This document shows positions 1 through 8,189 of a stretch of 64,000 bases of DNA, in pieces. The stretch's first letter is position 1, and each line of letters starts with the position of its first letter. The notes beneath the pieces were generated by a model. It ran no database searches, had not been told where the DNA came from, and saw only the letters and a list, made by a program, of their open reading frames with translations. Location of the stretch: positions 62,001 to 126,000 of the forward strand of contig NZ_JJMW01000015.1 in assembly GCF_000714435.1 (NCBI RefSeq), read 5' to 3'. The DNA comes from Exiguobacterium alkaliphilum 12/1. Its GTDB lineage: Bacteria > Bacillota > Bacilli > Exiguobacteriales > Exiguobacteriaceae. Made by a program: the position numbers and the translations under genes.

Positions 1-1
1 T

Positions 2-883
2 GAACGTTCATTAAAACAACAGGCCGAGCGTATTCGCCGGGAATTGTCCCAAGAAGGAAAAAAGGCGGTGCCGGTCCCGAAAGTCGAGACACCAGAAGAG
101 TTCATCCCGTCGGACGTCCCGTCACCGATTTACGGCTACGCGCGTCCGAAACCGAAAATCAATTTGCCATCTGAACATTCGCCGGAGACACGCTCCGATT
201 TGAACGCTGATTCAAAATATGTGGAAGAGGCATCGACAGCAGAACCGTTCGTACCAGAGGCGACCGAGGAAACGGTAAATCGGGCCGAGCTGTTCCACGG
301 GGCGCAATCGCCCCCAGTCGTCTCGGAGACGGTCGAAGAGGAGACAGAGACGGAAGAGTCGGTCGATGAAACGGTAGACGTCGAACGTGACTTGGCAGTC
401 GAGCCAGAAGCTGCGCCGGAGACATTGGTTGAAGTGCCGGCGAACGAGGTCACGATTTCCCCGGAAATTGAAGAACCGACCTTCGATGCTACGCAAGGAG
501 AGCCAGTTGACGAGATTGAGGAGAAGACGGGTCTTGGCGACGTATCCATCCTTGAAGGCGGATTTGCTTCGGTATTTATGGGGTCGACTGAGTTATCACC
601 TTCAAAAGTCGTCATCCGTGACGAGAAAGAGGCCGCGTCATCCGAACCGATCAACGTCGAGGAAACTTCTGTTGAACAAGTCGCACCGATTGTCGAGGAT
701 GTTGCAAAGACATTACAGACCGACACCGAGCAGACTGTAGTAGAAGATGGAGCGGAACTGACGCCTGCTGTTAGCGTATCCTACAAAGCAGAAGGCCCGC
801 CGCTGAACGTCATGATGACACCGCAAGACCGAATGGCGATGTATCGCAAGCGGCGTCTCGATCAAAAAAACAATAATCTGTAA
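2..883 (+). CDS. SftA-like acidic protein, N-terminal region only (5' end outside window)
   Basis: The reading frame is open from base 2, so the gene begins before the window. The visible 293 residues are mostly a low-complexity acidic linker rich in Glu, Val, Thr and Pro. Near its start is PSDVPSPIYGY and near its end PPLNVMMTPQDR, which resemble the segments that flank the linker of the Bacillus DNA translocase SftA (YtpS), a FtsK-like pump that clears DNA from the division septum. SftA also lies next to murC in Bacillus. Here the protein stops right after the second motif, where the FtsK ATPase should begin; no Walker motif follows. The family link is by recalled motif and context and is moderate. 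A role at the septum is inference. Confidence 0.5.
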   Translation, partial: ERSLKQQAERIRRELSQEGKKAVPVPKVETPEEFIPSDVPSPIYGYARPKPKINLPSEHSPETRSDLNADSKYVEEASTAEPFVPEATEETVNRAELFHGAQSPPVVSETVEEETETEESVDETVDVERDLAVEPEAAPETLVEVPANEVTISPEIEEPTFDATQGEPVDEIEEKTGLGDVSILEGGFASVFMGSTELSPSKVVIRDEKEAASSEPINVEETSVEQVAPIVEDVAKTLQTDTEQTVVEDGAELTPAVSVSYKAEGPPLNVMMTPQDRMAMYRKRRLDQKNNNL

Positions 884-903
884 TAGCATGACACCTAGAG
901 TTT

Positions 904-912
904 TGCTATAAT
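904..912 (+). promoter_or_regulatory. Extended -10 promoter of murC
   Basis: TGCTATAAT lies about 60 bases before murC and directly after the stop of the upstream gene. It has the TG of an extended -10 and a perfect TATAAT. No good -35 is seen, which is common for extended -10 promoters. Confidence 0.5.
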
Positions 913-970
913 GACAAAGGTTTGTCGCATTTTTTCGCAAACCGCAATGAATTAGGGGGGCTATTTACAG

Positions 971-2278
971 ATGAACCGTTATCACTTCGTCGGAATTAAA
1001 GGAACGGGCATGAGTCCTTTAGCGCAAATTTTAAATGATATGAATAATGAAGTCCGAGGCTCGGACGTTGAAAAAGCATTTTTTACTGAAGAAGCATTGA
1101 ATCGCAAAGGAATCGAGATCCTGCCGTTTGATCCTGAAAATATTACAGAAGGTCAAATCGTCGTGCAAGGGAACGCGTTCACTGACGACCATCCTGAAGT
1201 CGTCCGGGCGCGCGAGCTCGGATTGACGATCTATAAATATTACGAGTTCCTCGGTGAACTCGCGGATCATTACACGAGCGTGGCCATCACCGGCTCACAC
1301 GGGAAGACATCGACGACAGGTCTGTTGGCCCACGTCATGCGCGGCATCGAACCGACGTCGTTCTTGATTGGCGACGGGACGGGCGAAGGGGTCGAAGACT
1401 CTAAAAACTTCGTTTTCGAAGCGTGCGAATACAAGCGCCACTTCCTATATTATCGTCCTGACTATGCCATCATGACGAATATCGACTTTGACCATTCGGA
1501 CTATTTCTCTGGACTCGATGATGTCATTGACGCGTTCCAAGAGATGGCGAAACAAGTCAAAAAAGGAATCATCGCATGTGGAGATGATGAGAATCTCCAA
1601 CACATTCAAGCAAACGTACCAATTGTGTATTACGGATTCGGTGCGCACAACGATTTCCGGGCTGAAAACGTTGAATCGACCGATCGCGGCACGACGTTTG
1701 ACGTGTTCCTACGGGACGACTTCTACGGTACGTTCCGCATCCCGGGTTACGGTAACCATAGCGTCTTGAACGCGCTCGCTGTCATCGCGACGTGCGACTA
1801 CGAGAACTTGCCAAAAGAGCTCGTCAAAGATCGCCTCGAGACGTTCAATGGCGTAAAACGTCGCTTTAGCGAATCGACGCTCGGGAATCAAGTGCTTGTC
1901 GATGACTACGCGCATCACCCGCGGGAGATTAGTGCGACCGTCGAAGCAGCTCGCAAGAAGTACGCGGGCCGTGAGGTCGTGGCTGTATTCCAACCGCACA
2001 CGTACACCCGTCTCAAATCGTTCATGGACGATTTTGCGGCGTCGCTCGCTGAAGCGGACGCGGTCTACTTGTGTGACATTTTCGGTTCGGCTCGCGAGCA
2101 AGAAGGGACGGTCACAATCGAAGACCTCCAATCACGGATCGAAGGGGCGAACGTGTTGAAACGTGGCGGCACACAGGTGCTTCGCGCACACGACAACGCC
2201 GTGCTCTTGTTCATGGGCGCTGGGGATATCCAGACGTATCAACGAGAGTATGAAGAGATTGTTCGTCAAGAAGCATAA
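971..2278 (+). CDS. murC: UDP-N-acetylmuramate--L-alanine ligase MurC
   Basis: Cytoplasmic Mur ligase that adds L-Ala to UDP-MurNAc with ATP, the first step in building the peptidoglycan stem peptide. The 435 residues are of normal MurC length. The N-terminal nucleotide-sugar loop reads GIKGTGM (residues 8-14), the ATP P-loop GSHGKTS lies at about 107-113, and [10 protein letters not shown] marks the C-terminal Mur domain. The ATG follows a GGGGGG ribosome binding site. It has its own promoter and a strong terminator, so it is a single transcription unit. Its place after a SftA-like gene matches Bacillus. Confidence 0.96.
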   Translation: MNRYHFVGIKGTGMSPLAQILNDMNNEVRGSDVEKAFFTEEALNRKGIEILPFDPENITEGQIVVQGNAFTDDHPEVVRARELGLTIYKYYEFLGELADHYTSVAITGSHGKTSTTGLLAHVMRGIEPTSFLIGDGTGEGVEDSKNFVFEACEYKRHFLYYRPDYAIMTNIDFDHSDYFSGLDDVIDAFQEMAKQVKKGIIACGDDENLQHIQANVPIVYYGFGAHNDFRAENVESTDRGTTFDVFLRDDFYGTFRIPGYGNHSVLNALAVIATCDYENLPKELVKDRLETFNGVKRRFSESTLGNQVLVDDYAHHPREISATVEAARKKYAGREVVAVFQPHTYTRLKSFMDDFAASLAEADAVYLCDIFGSAREQEGTVTIEDLQSRIEGANVLKRGGTQVLRAHDNAVLLFMGAGDIQTYQREYEEIVRQEA

Positions 2279-2282
2279 GTTG

Positions 2283-2308
2283 CGAGCGGCTGCGGCCGCT
2301 CGTTTTTT
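2283..2308 (+). terminator. Terminator of murC
   Basis: CGAGCGGC, a four-base loop TGCG and GCCGCTCG form a perfect 8-bp stem followed by six T. Confidence 0.9.
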
Positions 2309-2311
2309 CGT

Positions 2312-2337
2312 GTTTAATTTTCTTATAAGACGGAAAT
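2312..2337 (+). promoter_or_regulatory. SigB-like promoter of dps
   Basis: GTTTAA, 14 bases, then GGAAAT. The -35 is identical to the general stress SigB consensus GTTTAA and the -10 agrees at four of six bases with GGGTAT. No convincing vegetative promoter lies between the murC terminator and dps. Known: B. subtilis dps is SigB controlled. Start use is inferred. Confidence 0.42.
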
Positions 2338-2375
2338 AATACTATCGACTGATTACGGAAAAGGAGATGTTATGA

Positions 2376-2828
2376 ATGGCAAGTCAAGGCGCATTGAACA
2401 CGTTAAACAAAGAAGTGGCCAACTATGGCCTCTTGTTCGTGAAACTCCACAACTATCATTGGTATATTAGCGGGCCACACTTCTTCACGTACCACGAGAA
2501 GTTAGAGGAACTGTATAACCTCGTCGCGGAACTTTACGACGACGTGGCGGAGCGACTGCTCATGAATGACGGCGAACCGTATGCGACGATGAAAGAGTAT
2601 TTAGAGCATTCGACGCTTCAAGAAGGAGATCGTCACGCCGAGACGGATCAGATGATCAAAGACATCATCGGCGACTTCAAACAGATTCGCCAAGAGATGC
2701 AAGATGCGATGGAGAACTTCGAGGACGGGGACGAAGCGATTGAGGACACGTTCGTCTCTCACATCGAGCGTCTCGAGAAAGAGATTTGGATGATGTCGGC
2801 AGCGCTCGGCAAGAAGACGAAGCTGTAA
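2376..2828 (+). CDS. dps: Dps-family DNA-binding ferritin-like protein
   Basis: Mini-ferritin that oxidises Fe(II) with peroxide, stores the iron in a 12-mer shell and protects DNA during stress. The 150 residues match the family length. Ferroxidase ligands of the Dps type are visible as H28, H40, D55 and E59, with the spacing 12-15-4 known from Bacillus and Listeria Dps. The ATG at 2376 is 6-8 bases after AAGGAGATG; an ATG four bases earlier is out of frame. The gene has a SigB-like promoter and its terminator is split by an insertion sequence, which may let transcripts run into the element. Confidence 0.93.
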   Translation: MASQGALNTLNKEVANYGLLFVKLHNYHWYISGPHFFTYHEKLEELYNLVAELYDDVAERLLMNDGEPYATMKEYLEHSTLQEGDRHAETDQMIKDIIGDFKQIRQEMQDAMENFEDGDEAIEDTFVSHIERLEKEIWMMSAALGKKTKL

Positions 2829-2830
2829 GC

Positions 2831-2850
2831 AAAAAAGCGTGCCACCGGGG
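2831..2850. terminator. Left arm of a dps/ampS terminator split by the IS
   Basis: AAAAAAGCGTGCC followed by ACCG and GGG. The matching arm, GGCACGC plus TTTTT, lies on the far side of the insertion sequence at 4311-4322. Removing the element and one GGG copy restores GCGTGCC, loop ACCGG, GGCACGC with A and T runs, a bidirectional terminator between two converging genes. Confidence 0.85.
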
Positions 2851-2862
2851 TAAACTGTACCC
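2851..2862 (+). repeat. Left terminal inverted repeat of the IS
   Basis: TAAACTGTACCC; it matches the reverse complement of the right end at 11 of 12 bases, and weaker similarity goes on for about 25 more bases. Confidence 0.82.
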
Positions 2863-2943
2863 TGAGTAGTAGACACTAAAAAAAAGTCTACTGCTCAGGG
2901 TTTTTGTGTACACTGGACTAAATCATATTGGGAGTGAATTCGA

Positions 2944-3384
2944 GTGTCGAAGAAGATATTTACGTCAAAAGAAATAGATGCGCTAGCCGCAAATCCTTAC
3001 GTTAAATCTGTGAGCCCGAAAGGGATCACGTATACCGATGAGTTTAAGGAACTTTTTATAGCACAGACGTTGGAAGGAAAGTTCCCTGTGGAAATCTTCC
3101 GGGGATGTGGATTCGATGTGGAGGTACTCGGTGAACGGCGTATGAGTTCTTGTAAAAATCGTTGGACACGAGCTTACCGAAAAGATGGGGTAATGGGGCT
3201 GCGCGATACACGATCAAGTAATTCAGGACGTTGGAGGGATAAAGAGCTGTCGACAGAAGAACGGTACGCGAAGCTCGAGGCCGAAAACAAACTGTTGAAA
3301 GCAGAGGTCGAACTATTAAAGGAGATCCGCCTGGCGGAAGGGAGAGGAAAGCTGGACTTAACGCATCGCAAAAGTATGAGCTGA
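2944..3384 (+). CDS. IS3-family transposase OrfA (helix-turn-helix)
   Basis: DNA-binding subunit of the IS transposase, 146 residues with a GTG start after GGGAGTG. Two helix-turn-helix-like segments (about residues 25-60 and 60-85, including GERRMSSCKNRW) are followed by a leucine zipper-like stretch (YAKLEAENKLLKAEVELLKE) that mediates OrfA-OrfAB contacts in this family. OrfB is in the -1 frame; CGC AAA AGT near the end of this gene holds an A AAA G slip site, so a fused OrfAB by programmed -1 frameshift is likely, as is known for IS3 elements. Confidence 0.9.
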   Translation: MSKKIFTSKEIDALAANPYVKSVSPKGITYTDEFKELFIAQTLEGKFPVEIFRGCGFDVEVLGERRMSSCKNRWTRAYRKDGVMGLRDTRSSNSGRWRDKELSTEERYAKLEAENKLLKAEVELLKEIRLAEGRGKLDLTHRKSMS

Positions 3385-3410
3385 TTCAAGGTGTCATCAT
3401 CAAGCACAAA

Positions 3411-4271
3411 ATGAAGGGGATGGTCAGCCATCTCTGCCAGGTGGCCGGGGTGTCACGTCAGGGATACCACGCCTATTTCTCGAAACGGAGGAGACAGATC
3501 AGACAGGAGCGCGAATCGAAAGACGTGGCTCTTCGTGACCTCGTTCTGAAGGCGTTCCACTTCAAGAAGCGCAAGAAGGGTGCTAGGCAGATCAAGATGG
3601 TGCTGTCTGGTCATTTCGGTGTGACGATGAACCTGAAGTGTATCCGACGTATCATGCGGAAATACAACATCGTTTGTCCAATCCGCAAGGCGAAGCCATA
3701 CAAACGGCTCATTAAGGCGACGGCCGAGCACCGGGTGGTGCCGAATCGCCTCAAACGCGAATTCAAACAGGGCACTCCCTACAAGGTGCTTCTCACCGAT
3801 ATCACCTACATATTTTACGGGAACGGTAAGCGAGCCTATCTTTCGACCATCGTGGACGGTTCGACCAATGAGGTACTGGCGCATCAACTCTCTGAGAACA
3901 TCAATCTCGACATTGTATTGGATACGTTGAAGCGTTTACGGAAGAACCGGAGGATTCGCTTGGACAAGGACGCATTCATCCATTCAGATCAAGGAGGGCA
4001 CTACACGAGCCCGACCTATCAGAAAGAGGTGAAGCGTATGAAGCTAGGTCAATCCATGTCCCGACGGGGCAACTGTTGGGATAACGCTGTCCAGGAATCA
4101 TTCTTTGGACATTTCAAGGATATCGTCGAGTTAAAGGCCTGTACCACGTTCGATTCACTACAGCGTGAAATCCGAAAAACCATTAACTATTACAACCATC
4201 ATCGTTATCAATGGAACATGAAAAAGATGACTCCCGTACAGTACAGGAATCATCTCCTTGAATCAGCATAA
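3411..4271 (+). CDS. IS3-family transposase OrfB (DDE integrase)
   Basis: Catalytic part of the IS3 transposase. The rve integrase core shows the DDE triad in LLTDITYI, IHSDQGGHYTS and QESFFGHFK. The usual IS150-group ending YYNHHRYQWNMKKMTPVQYR is intact. The frame is open upstream to about 3350 without a start codon (AS QKYELIQGVIIKHKMKG), which supports expression mainly as an OrfAB fusion by frameshift; the ATG at 3411 is only the first in-frame start. No stop or missing residue suggests decay. Confidence 0.93.
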   Translation: MKGMVSHLCQVAGVSRQGYHAYFSKRRRQIRQERESKDVALRDLVLKAFHFKKRKKGARQIKMVLSGHFGVTMNLKCIRRIMRKYNIVCPIRKAKPYKRLIKATAEHRVVPNRLKREFKQGTPYKVLLTDITYIFYGNGKRAYLSTIVDGSTNEVLAHQLSENINLDIVLDTLKRLRKNRRIRLDKDAFIHSDQGGHYTSPTYQKEVKRMKLGQSMSRRGNCWDNAVQESFFGHFKDIVELKACTTFDSLQREIRKTINYYNHHRYQWNMKKMTPVQYRNHLLESA

Positions 4272-4297
4272 GTTTTTTTATTAATGTCCTTTACAAG

Positions 4298-4309
4298 GGG
4301 TACAGATTA
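4298..4309 (-). repeat. Right terminal inverted repeat of the IS
   Basis: Read on the minus strand it is TAATCTGTACCC, one mismatch from the left end. Confidence 0.82.
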
Positions 4310-4323
4310 GGGCACGCTTTTTG

Positions 4324-5436
4324 TTATTTCAAATTTTCTGGATTGAGTGGCAAGAGCGAGTCGACGACGAAGCGACCGTCTTTCCGAATCAACACGTCAT
4401 CGAACCAAATCTCGCCGCCGCCGTAGTCCGGGCGTTGGATGTTGACGAGGTCCCAGTGGATGGACGAGTCGTTACCGTTATAAGCGTCGTCATACGCCTG
4501 ACCCGGTGTGAAGTGGAAACTACCATCAATCTTCTCATCAAACAAGATGTCTTTCATCGGGTGTTGGATGTATGGGTTGACGCCGATGGCGAACTCGCCG
4601 ACGTAACGGGCGCCTTCGTCCGTATTGAACACGTCGTTGATACGGTCCGTATCGTTTGCCGTCGCCTCGACGATCTTTCCGTCTTGGAACGTCAATTTCA
4701 CGTTCTCGTACGTGAACCCGTGATACGGTGACGGCGTGTTGTACGTGATGACGCCGTTGATTGAGTCTTTCACCGGCGCTGTGAACACTTCACCGTCCGG
4801 GATGTTCATTTGGCCCGAGCATTTGATGGCCGGGATGTCTTTGATGGAGAACGTGAGGTCCGTTCCCGGTCCTGTAATCGTCACGCGGTCGGTCTCGTTC
4901 ATGAGGCTGACGAGGGCGTCCATCGCCCGGTCCATCTTGCCGTAGTCGAGCGTGCAGACGTTGAAGTAAAAGTCTTCGAACGCCTCGGTCGATTTCCCGG
5001 CGAGTTGGGCCATCGACGGCGACGGATAGCGGAGTACGACCCAGCGCGTCCCTTTGACGCGGTCTTCTGTGTGCATTTTCCCGATTGTCGCGCCGACAAG
5101 TTTTTGCTGTTCGGCCGGCACATCGGATAATTCATTGATGTTGTCCCCGGCACGAAGACCGATATAGGCGTCCATTGCTTGCATCTGTTTCCGTTCGATA
5201 TCTGCCATCAGCTCGAGCTGTTCTCGGCTCGCTCCCATGTAGAGCTTGCGCAGGATTCGACTCTCTTTCAACAAGACGAATGGATGACCACCTGCTTCGT
5301 ACGCCTTCTCGACGAGTGCCTCGACGAGCGATTCTTCGACTCCAAAATTCTCGATTAGCACGCGTTCCCCCGGCTTCAATTCAACCGAATAGTTGATTAA
5401 CCCATCCGCGAGTTGCGTGATTCTTGGATCTCTCAT
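4324..5436 (-). CDS. ampS: M29-family metallo-aminopeptidase (AmpS-like)
   Basis: Cytoplasmic metal-dependent aminopeptidase of family M29 (AmpS/PepS/AmpT), which trims N-terminal residues from peptides. The 370 residues run in the family order, with metal-ligand regions NIPDGEVFTAP, YHGFTYENV, DGSFHFTPGQAY and SSIHWDLV visible in the C-terminal half. It is slightly shorter than the roughly 410-residue family members I know. The ATG at 5436 follows AAGGGGTGG. It converges on dps; its stop is only 14 bases from the insertion sequence, which removed one arm of its terminator. Confidence 0.9.
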   Translation of the reverse strand: MRDPRITQLADGLINYSVELKPGERVLIENFGVEESLVEALVEKAYEAGGHPFVLLKESRILRKLYMGASREQLELMADIERKQMQAMDAYIGLRAGDNINELSDVPAEQQKLVGATIGKMHTEDRVKGTRWVVLRYPSPSMAQLAGKSTEAFEDFYFNVCTLDYGKMDRAMDALVSLMNETDRVTITGPGTDLTFSIKDIPAIKCSGQMNIPDGEVFTAPVKDSINGVITYNTPSPYHGFTYENVKLTFQDGKIVEATANDTDRINDVFNTDEGARYVGEFAIGVNPYIQHPMKDILFDEKIDGSFHFTPGQAYDDAYNGNDSSIHWDLVNIQRPDYGGGEIWFDDVLIRKDGRFVVDSLLPLNPENLK

Positions 5437-5561
5437 ACGTCCACCCCTTAACTTTTTTAATTTTTTTCTATTTTAGTGTAATCGAAAACATAAAAACGGG
5501 TAAAGGAATAATCAGACCGGATGGCGAAAACGGTTGAGACAAATCTTTTCAGTCATAATGG

Positions 5562-5570
5562 TGCTATAAT
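5562..5570 (+). promoter_or_regulatory. Extended -10 promoter of ytxGH
   Basis: TGCTATAAT lies 37 bases before the ytxG start, with TG extension and perfect -10; the -35 region is weak. Confidence 0.5.
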
Positions 5571-5606
5571 GAAACCACCATATTATTGAACAGGAGGAAT
5601 GATTGG

Positions 5607-6122
5607 ATGGAAATCACATTGGGAGGCATCGCGGGACTGATTGCTGCACTCGCGTTTGTCGTACTCGTCTTTTTCTTGGCGCGTGTCTTATCGAACGTGA
5701 ACCGGACACTCGGTAGCGTCGCGAACACGACCGAGAATTTAGAACGACAGTTGGATGGGATTACGATGGAAGTGACGGCGCTCTTACATAAGACGAACCG
5801 TCTCGTGGATAACGTAGAAGAGAAAACAGAATTGCTCGCACCAGTGGCTCACGCCCTTGACGAGCTCGGCACGTCACTCAATGAAGTGACCGAGTCAGTC
5901 CGGACAGTGTCTTCGTCTGTACACGTGGCAGCCGATGAAAACAAAGAACAAATCGCGCAAGCGGTCCGATGGGGATCGGTCGCTGTGGAATTATTCAAGA
6001 AAAACAAAAGCGAGACTGGCAACGAACGTCCATCTCGTCGTCGTGGACGACGTGAACGGAAAGAAGAAACACCGTCTGTCTCACCGGGTGTCGTCGCAAC
6101 GGATGACACATTAAAATCTTAA
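5607..6122 (+). CDS. ytxG: YtxG-like DUF948 membrane protein
   Basis: DUF948 protein of 171 residues with one N-terminal membrane helix (about residues 5-28, IAGLIAALAFVVLVFFLARVL without charges) followed by a long amphipathic coiled-coil-like region with regular Leu/Val spacing (about 30-130) and a basic tail (RRRGRRERK). The start is ATG 5607: the AGGAGG at 5592-5597 lies inside the longer frame, so that longer frame cannot be the start. In B. subtilis ytxG and ytxH are stress genes of unknown molecular role just upstream of aroA-ccpA, the same as here. The bacillithiol-related ytxJ that follows them there is missing. Confidence 0.85.
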   Translation: MEITLGGIAGLIAALAFVVLVFFLARVLSNVNRTLGSVANTTENLERQLDGITMEVTALLHKTNRLVDNVEEKTELLAPVAHALDELGTSLNEVTESVRTVSSSVHVAADENKEQIAQAVRWGSVAVELFKKNKSETGNERPSRRRGRRERKEETPSVSPGVVATDDTLKS

Positions 6123-6145
6123 TCATCTCTAGGAGGAACGTACAC

Positions 6146-6838
6146 ATGACATACGACAAAAACAATTCACAACACACACAACAGTCATCAGGCGGAGGCT
6201 TTTTAGCCGGAGTCGTACTTGGGGGAGTCATCGGGGCGGCGGTCGCGCTTCTCACGTCGCCGAAGAGTGGACGTGAAGTACGGACGTACCTTGATGAGAA
6301 GACGGCCACTTCACGTGAGCGTTTGACGGTCAAATCGAAAGAAGTCCGTGAGAAGGCCGAACCGGTCGTCGGAGAATGGATTAAAGTCGCAAGCGACAAG
6401 TCGGCTCCGCTTCTTGAGAAAGCAGCACCGGTCCTTAACCTCGTGAAGGACAAAGCCCGTGAAGCGGCCGAGCTCAAACAGCAGGTCGACGAAGATGAAC
6501 TGTCGATTGAAGAAGCGATGGAGAAGGCCGACCAACTCGTCGCTGAAGCAGAGGCGGAAGTGAAAGAGCAACTCGATCGAGCGGCAGACGAGACATCGAA
6601 CGACTCGAAGGAAGCAACGAAAGATGACTCGAAGAAAGCAACGAAAGATGACTCGAAGCAAGCTGACTCATCTTCTGGCCAAGCCAAGAAACAAGAACAG
6701 GCCAAACCGGAGAGTAGTCGTGATGAGTCAACGAACCATGAATCGGAGTTTGAAGCACCGATTAAGGATTTGCTCGATGACGAGTCGAAACAAGAACTTA
6801 AAGAGTTGAAACAAGATTTGAAGAACGGCAAGAAATAA
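6146..6838 (+). CDS. ytxH: YtxH-like stress protein with Lys/Glu/Asp-rich tail
   Basis: YtxH-like protein (230 residues). A glycine-rich hydrophobic N-terminal segment (GGGFLAGVVLGGVIGAAVALLTSP, about 17-40) is the family signature, directly followed by KSGREVR. The rest is a highly charged helical region with apolipoprotein-like repeats and a disordered tail that contains tandem DSKxATKD repeats. It is 23 bases after ytxG with a strong AGGAGG, so the two are co-transcribed. Function is unknown; the family is linked to general stress. The charged tail is longer than in the B. subtilis protein as I recall it. Confidence 0.82.
   Translation: MTYDKNNSQHTQQSSGGGFLAGVVLGGVIGAAVALLTSPKSGREVRTYLDEKTATSRERLTVKSKEVREKAEPVVGEWIKVASDKSAPLLEKAAPVLNLVKDKAREAAELKQQVDEDELSIEEAMEKADQLVAEAEAEVKEQLDRAADETSNDSKEATKDDSKKATKDDSKQADSSSGQAKKQEQAKPESSRDESTNHESEFEAPIKDLLDDESKQELKELKQDLKNGKK
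6602..6663 (+). repeat. 24-bp tandem repeat inside ytxH
   Basis: Two and a half copies of a 24-bp unit starting GACTCGAAG, coding eight-residue repeats DSKxATKD. Copy number may vary between strains because the length is a multiple of three. Confidence 0.85.
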
Positions 6839-6844
6839 ACGGTG

Positions 6845-6872
6845 ATACCCAGGTCTCCTGGGTATTTTTTTT
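6845..6872 (+). terminator. Terminator of ytxGH
   Basis: ATACCCAGG, loop TCT, CCTGGGTAT, followed by seven T. Confidence 0.92.
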
Positions 6873-6901
6873 GTGGAATCTGTGTCGGCGACCATTTGTC
6901 T

Positions 6902-6930
6902 ATGACAAAGCGAGAGAAGTTCGATATAAT
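6902..6930 (+). promoter_or_regulatory. Vegetative promoter of aroA
   Basis: ATGACA, 17 bases, TATAAT: five of six and six of six to the SigA consensus, 42 bases before the aroA start. Confidence 0.7.
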
Positions 6931-6971
6931 TAGGTTTCTGGAAAGAACGGCTTAGAAATGAGAGGGTAATT

Positions 6972-8063
6972 ATGAGTCCACAAGATCAATTGAACCGATT
7001 ACGTCGTGAAATGGATGAATTGAACCGAGAAATGCTTGATTTGCTCAGTCGTCGAGGAGAACTCGCGGTCGAGATTGGTAAAGTGAAACGTCTTCAAGGC
7101 GTCGAACGATACGATCCCGTACGCGAACGCGAGATGCTCGATTTTATTGCGGCCGAGAATCGAGGTCCTTTTGAGACGCCACGTCTTCAACATCTATTTA
7201 AAGAGATGTTCAAAGCGTCTGCCGAGCTGCAAGGGGAGGACCGTGATAAAACGCTCCTCGTCTCGCGGAAACGTCAAGCTGAGGATACGGTCGTCACGCT
7301 TGGCGGGGCGACGATTGGCAACGGACGCCCCCAATTGATTGCGGGGCCATGTGCCGTCGAATCATTCGAACAAGTGAACGCCGTCGCTGAGAAACTCGCC
7401 TTGTCCGGTGTGAAGATTATGCGCGGTGGCGCGTATAAGCCACGGACGTCGCCATACGATTTCCAAGGGCTCGGCTTTGACGGGCTCAAGCTGTTGAAAC
7501 AAGCGGCCGACCGTCACGATTTACGAGTCATCTCTGAAATCATGACGCCAGGTGCGATCGACTCAGCGCTTCCATACGTGGACATCATCCAAGTCGGGGC
7601 CCGCAACATGCAGAACTTCGATTTGCTAAAAGAAGTCGGGAAGACGGATAAACCCGTGCTCTTGAAACGCGGGCTGTCGGCTACAATCGAAGAGTTCATC
7701 TATGCGGCGGAGTACATCATGGCGAGCGGGAACCATCAAATCATCCTTTGTGAGCGCGGCATCCGGACGTATGAACGGGCGACGCGCAACACACTCGATA
7801 TCACGGCCGTGCCGATTTTGAAGCAAGAGACACATTTGCCGGTTATGGTCGATGTCACCCATTCGACCGGGCGCCGCGATTTGTTGCTTCCGGCTGCGAA
7901 GGCGGCACTTGCTGTCGGGGCCGACGGTGTCATGGTCGAAATGCATCCGAATCCGGCCATCGCCTTGTCCGATGCCCAGCAACAGCTCGATTTCGACCAG
8001 TTTGATGAATTTGTGAACGGATTGACGACACAATTCCCTCAACTTGATTTGGTAAAAAAGTAA
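6972..8063 (+). CDS. aroA: Bifunctional chorismate mutase / DAHP synthase
   Basis: First enzyme of aromatic amino acid synthesis: joins PEP and erythrose-4-phosphate to DAHP. Residues 1-90 are an AroQ-type chorismate mutase helical domain ([18 protein letters not shown], with the Arg residues that bind chorismate), which in Bacillus acts as a feedback sensor for chorismate and prephenate. Residues 100-363 are the DAHP synthase barrel ([39 protein letters not shown]). The length (363) matches B. subtilis AroA (AroG). It precedes ccpA as in Bacillus but has its own promoter and terminator. Confidence 0.96.
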   Translation: MSPQDQLNRLRREMDELNREMLDLLSRRGELAVEIGKVKRLQGVERYDPVREREMLDFIAAENRGPFETPRLQHLFKEMFKASAELQGEDRDKTLLVSRKRQAEDTVVTLGGATIGNGRPQLIAGPCAVESFEQVNAVAEKLALSGVKIMRGGAYKPRTSPYDFQGLGFDGLKLLKQAADRHDLRVISEIMTPGAIDSALPYVDIIQVGARNMQNFDLLKEVGKTDKPVLLKRGLSATIEEFIYAAEYIMASGNHQIILCERGIRTYERATRNTLDITAVPILKQETHLPVMVDVTHSTGRRDLLLPAAKAALAVGADGVMVEMHPNPAIALSDAQQQLDFDQFDEFVNGLTTQFPQLDLVKK

Positions 8064-8072
8064 GCTTTCCAA

Positions 8073-8088
8073 TTGGAAACGTTTTATA
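8073..8088 (+). promoter_or_regulatory. cre-like site between aroA and ccpA
   Basis: TTGGAAACGTTTTATA agrees with WTGNAANCGNWNNCWW at 15 of 16 positions (A for C near the end). It lies about 100 bases before ccpA and upstream of the aroA terminator, a possible CcpA autoregulation site. Match only; not tested. Confidence 0.35.
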
Positions 8089-8094
8089 TGGCGT

Positions 8095-8137
8095 GAAGAC
8101 AGGGTAAAATGATGACAGATACCTGTCTTCCTTTTTT
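8095..8137 (+). terminator. Terminator of aroA
   Basis: GAAGACAGG and CCTGTCTTC form a 9-bp stem around an 18-base loop, followed by C and six T. A TTGACA overlapping the end of the T run (8136-8141) could be the -35 of ccpA. Confidence 0.72.
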
Positions 8138-8189
8138 GACACGTTTTTTGAAAATCGTTTGAAAATCATTGCTTGTAGGAGGAGTTTTA

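Larger units (their letters stand above)
2851..4309 (+). mobile_element. IS3 family (IS150 group) insertion sequence
   Basis: A 1459-bp element with imperfect terminal inverted repeats, a three-base direct repeat GGG on both sides (2848-2850 and 4310-4312) and two overlapping-frame genes coding a helix-turn-helix OrfA and a DDE integrase OrfB. Length, gene layout and end sequence (CTGTACCC) fit the IS150 group. Both reading frames are open and the DDE residues are present, so it may be active. The exact ends rest on the restored terminator hairpin and could shift by a base or two. Confidence 0.92.

Noticed and set aside
5480-5520. SigB-like promoter before ytxG (GTGTAA-N16-GGGTAA)
   Set aside because: Spacing too long and -35 poor, while a good extended -10 is nearer to the gene.
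6602-6663. Possible CRISPR-like repeat array
   Set aside because: Only 2.5 copies without spacers, in frame within ytxH; a coding tandem repeat. No CRISPR array, tRNA or rRNA gene was seen in the window.
5995-6831. 278-residue serine-rich frame opposite ytxGH
   Set aside because: Composition (Ser, Phe runs) is the mirror of the Lys/Glu/Asp codons of ytxH; no ribosome binding site or context.
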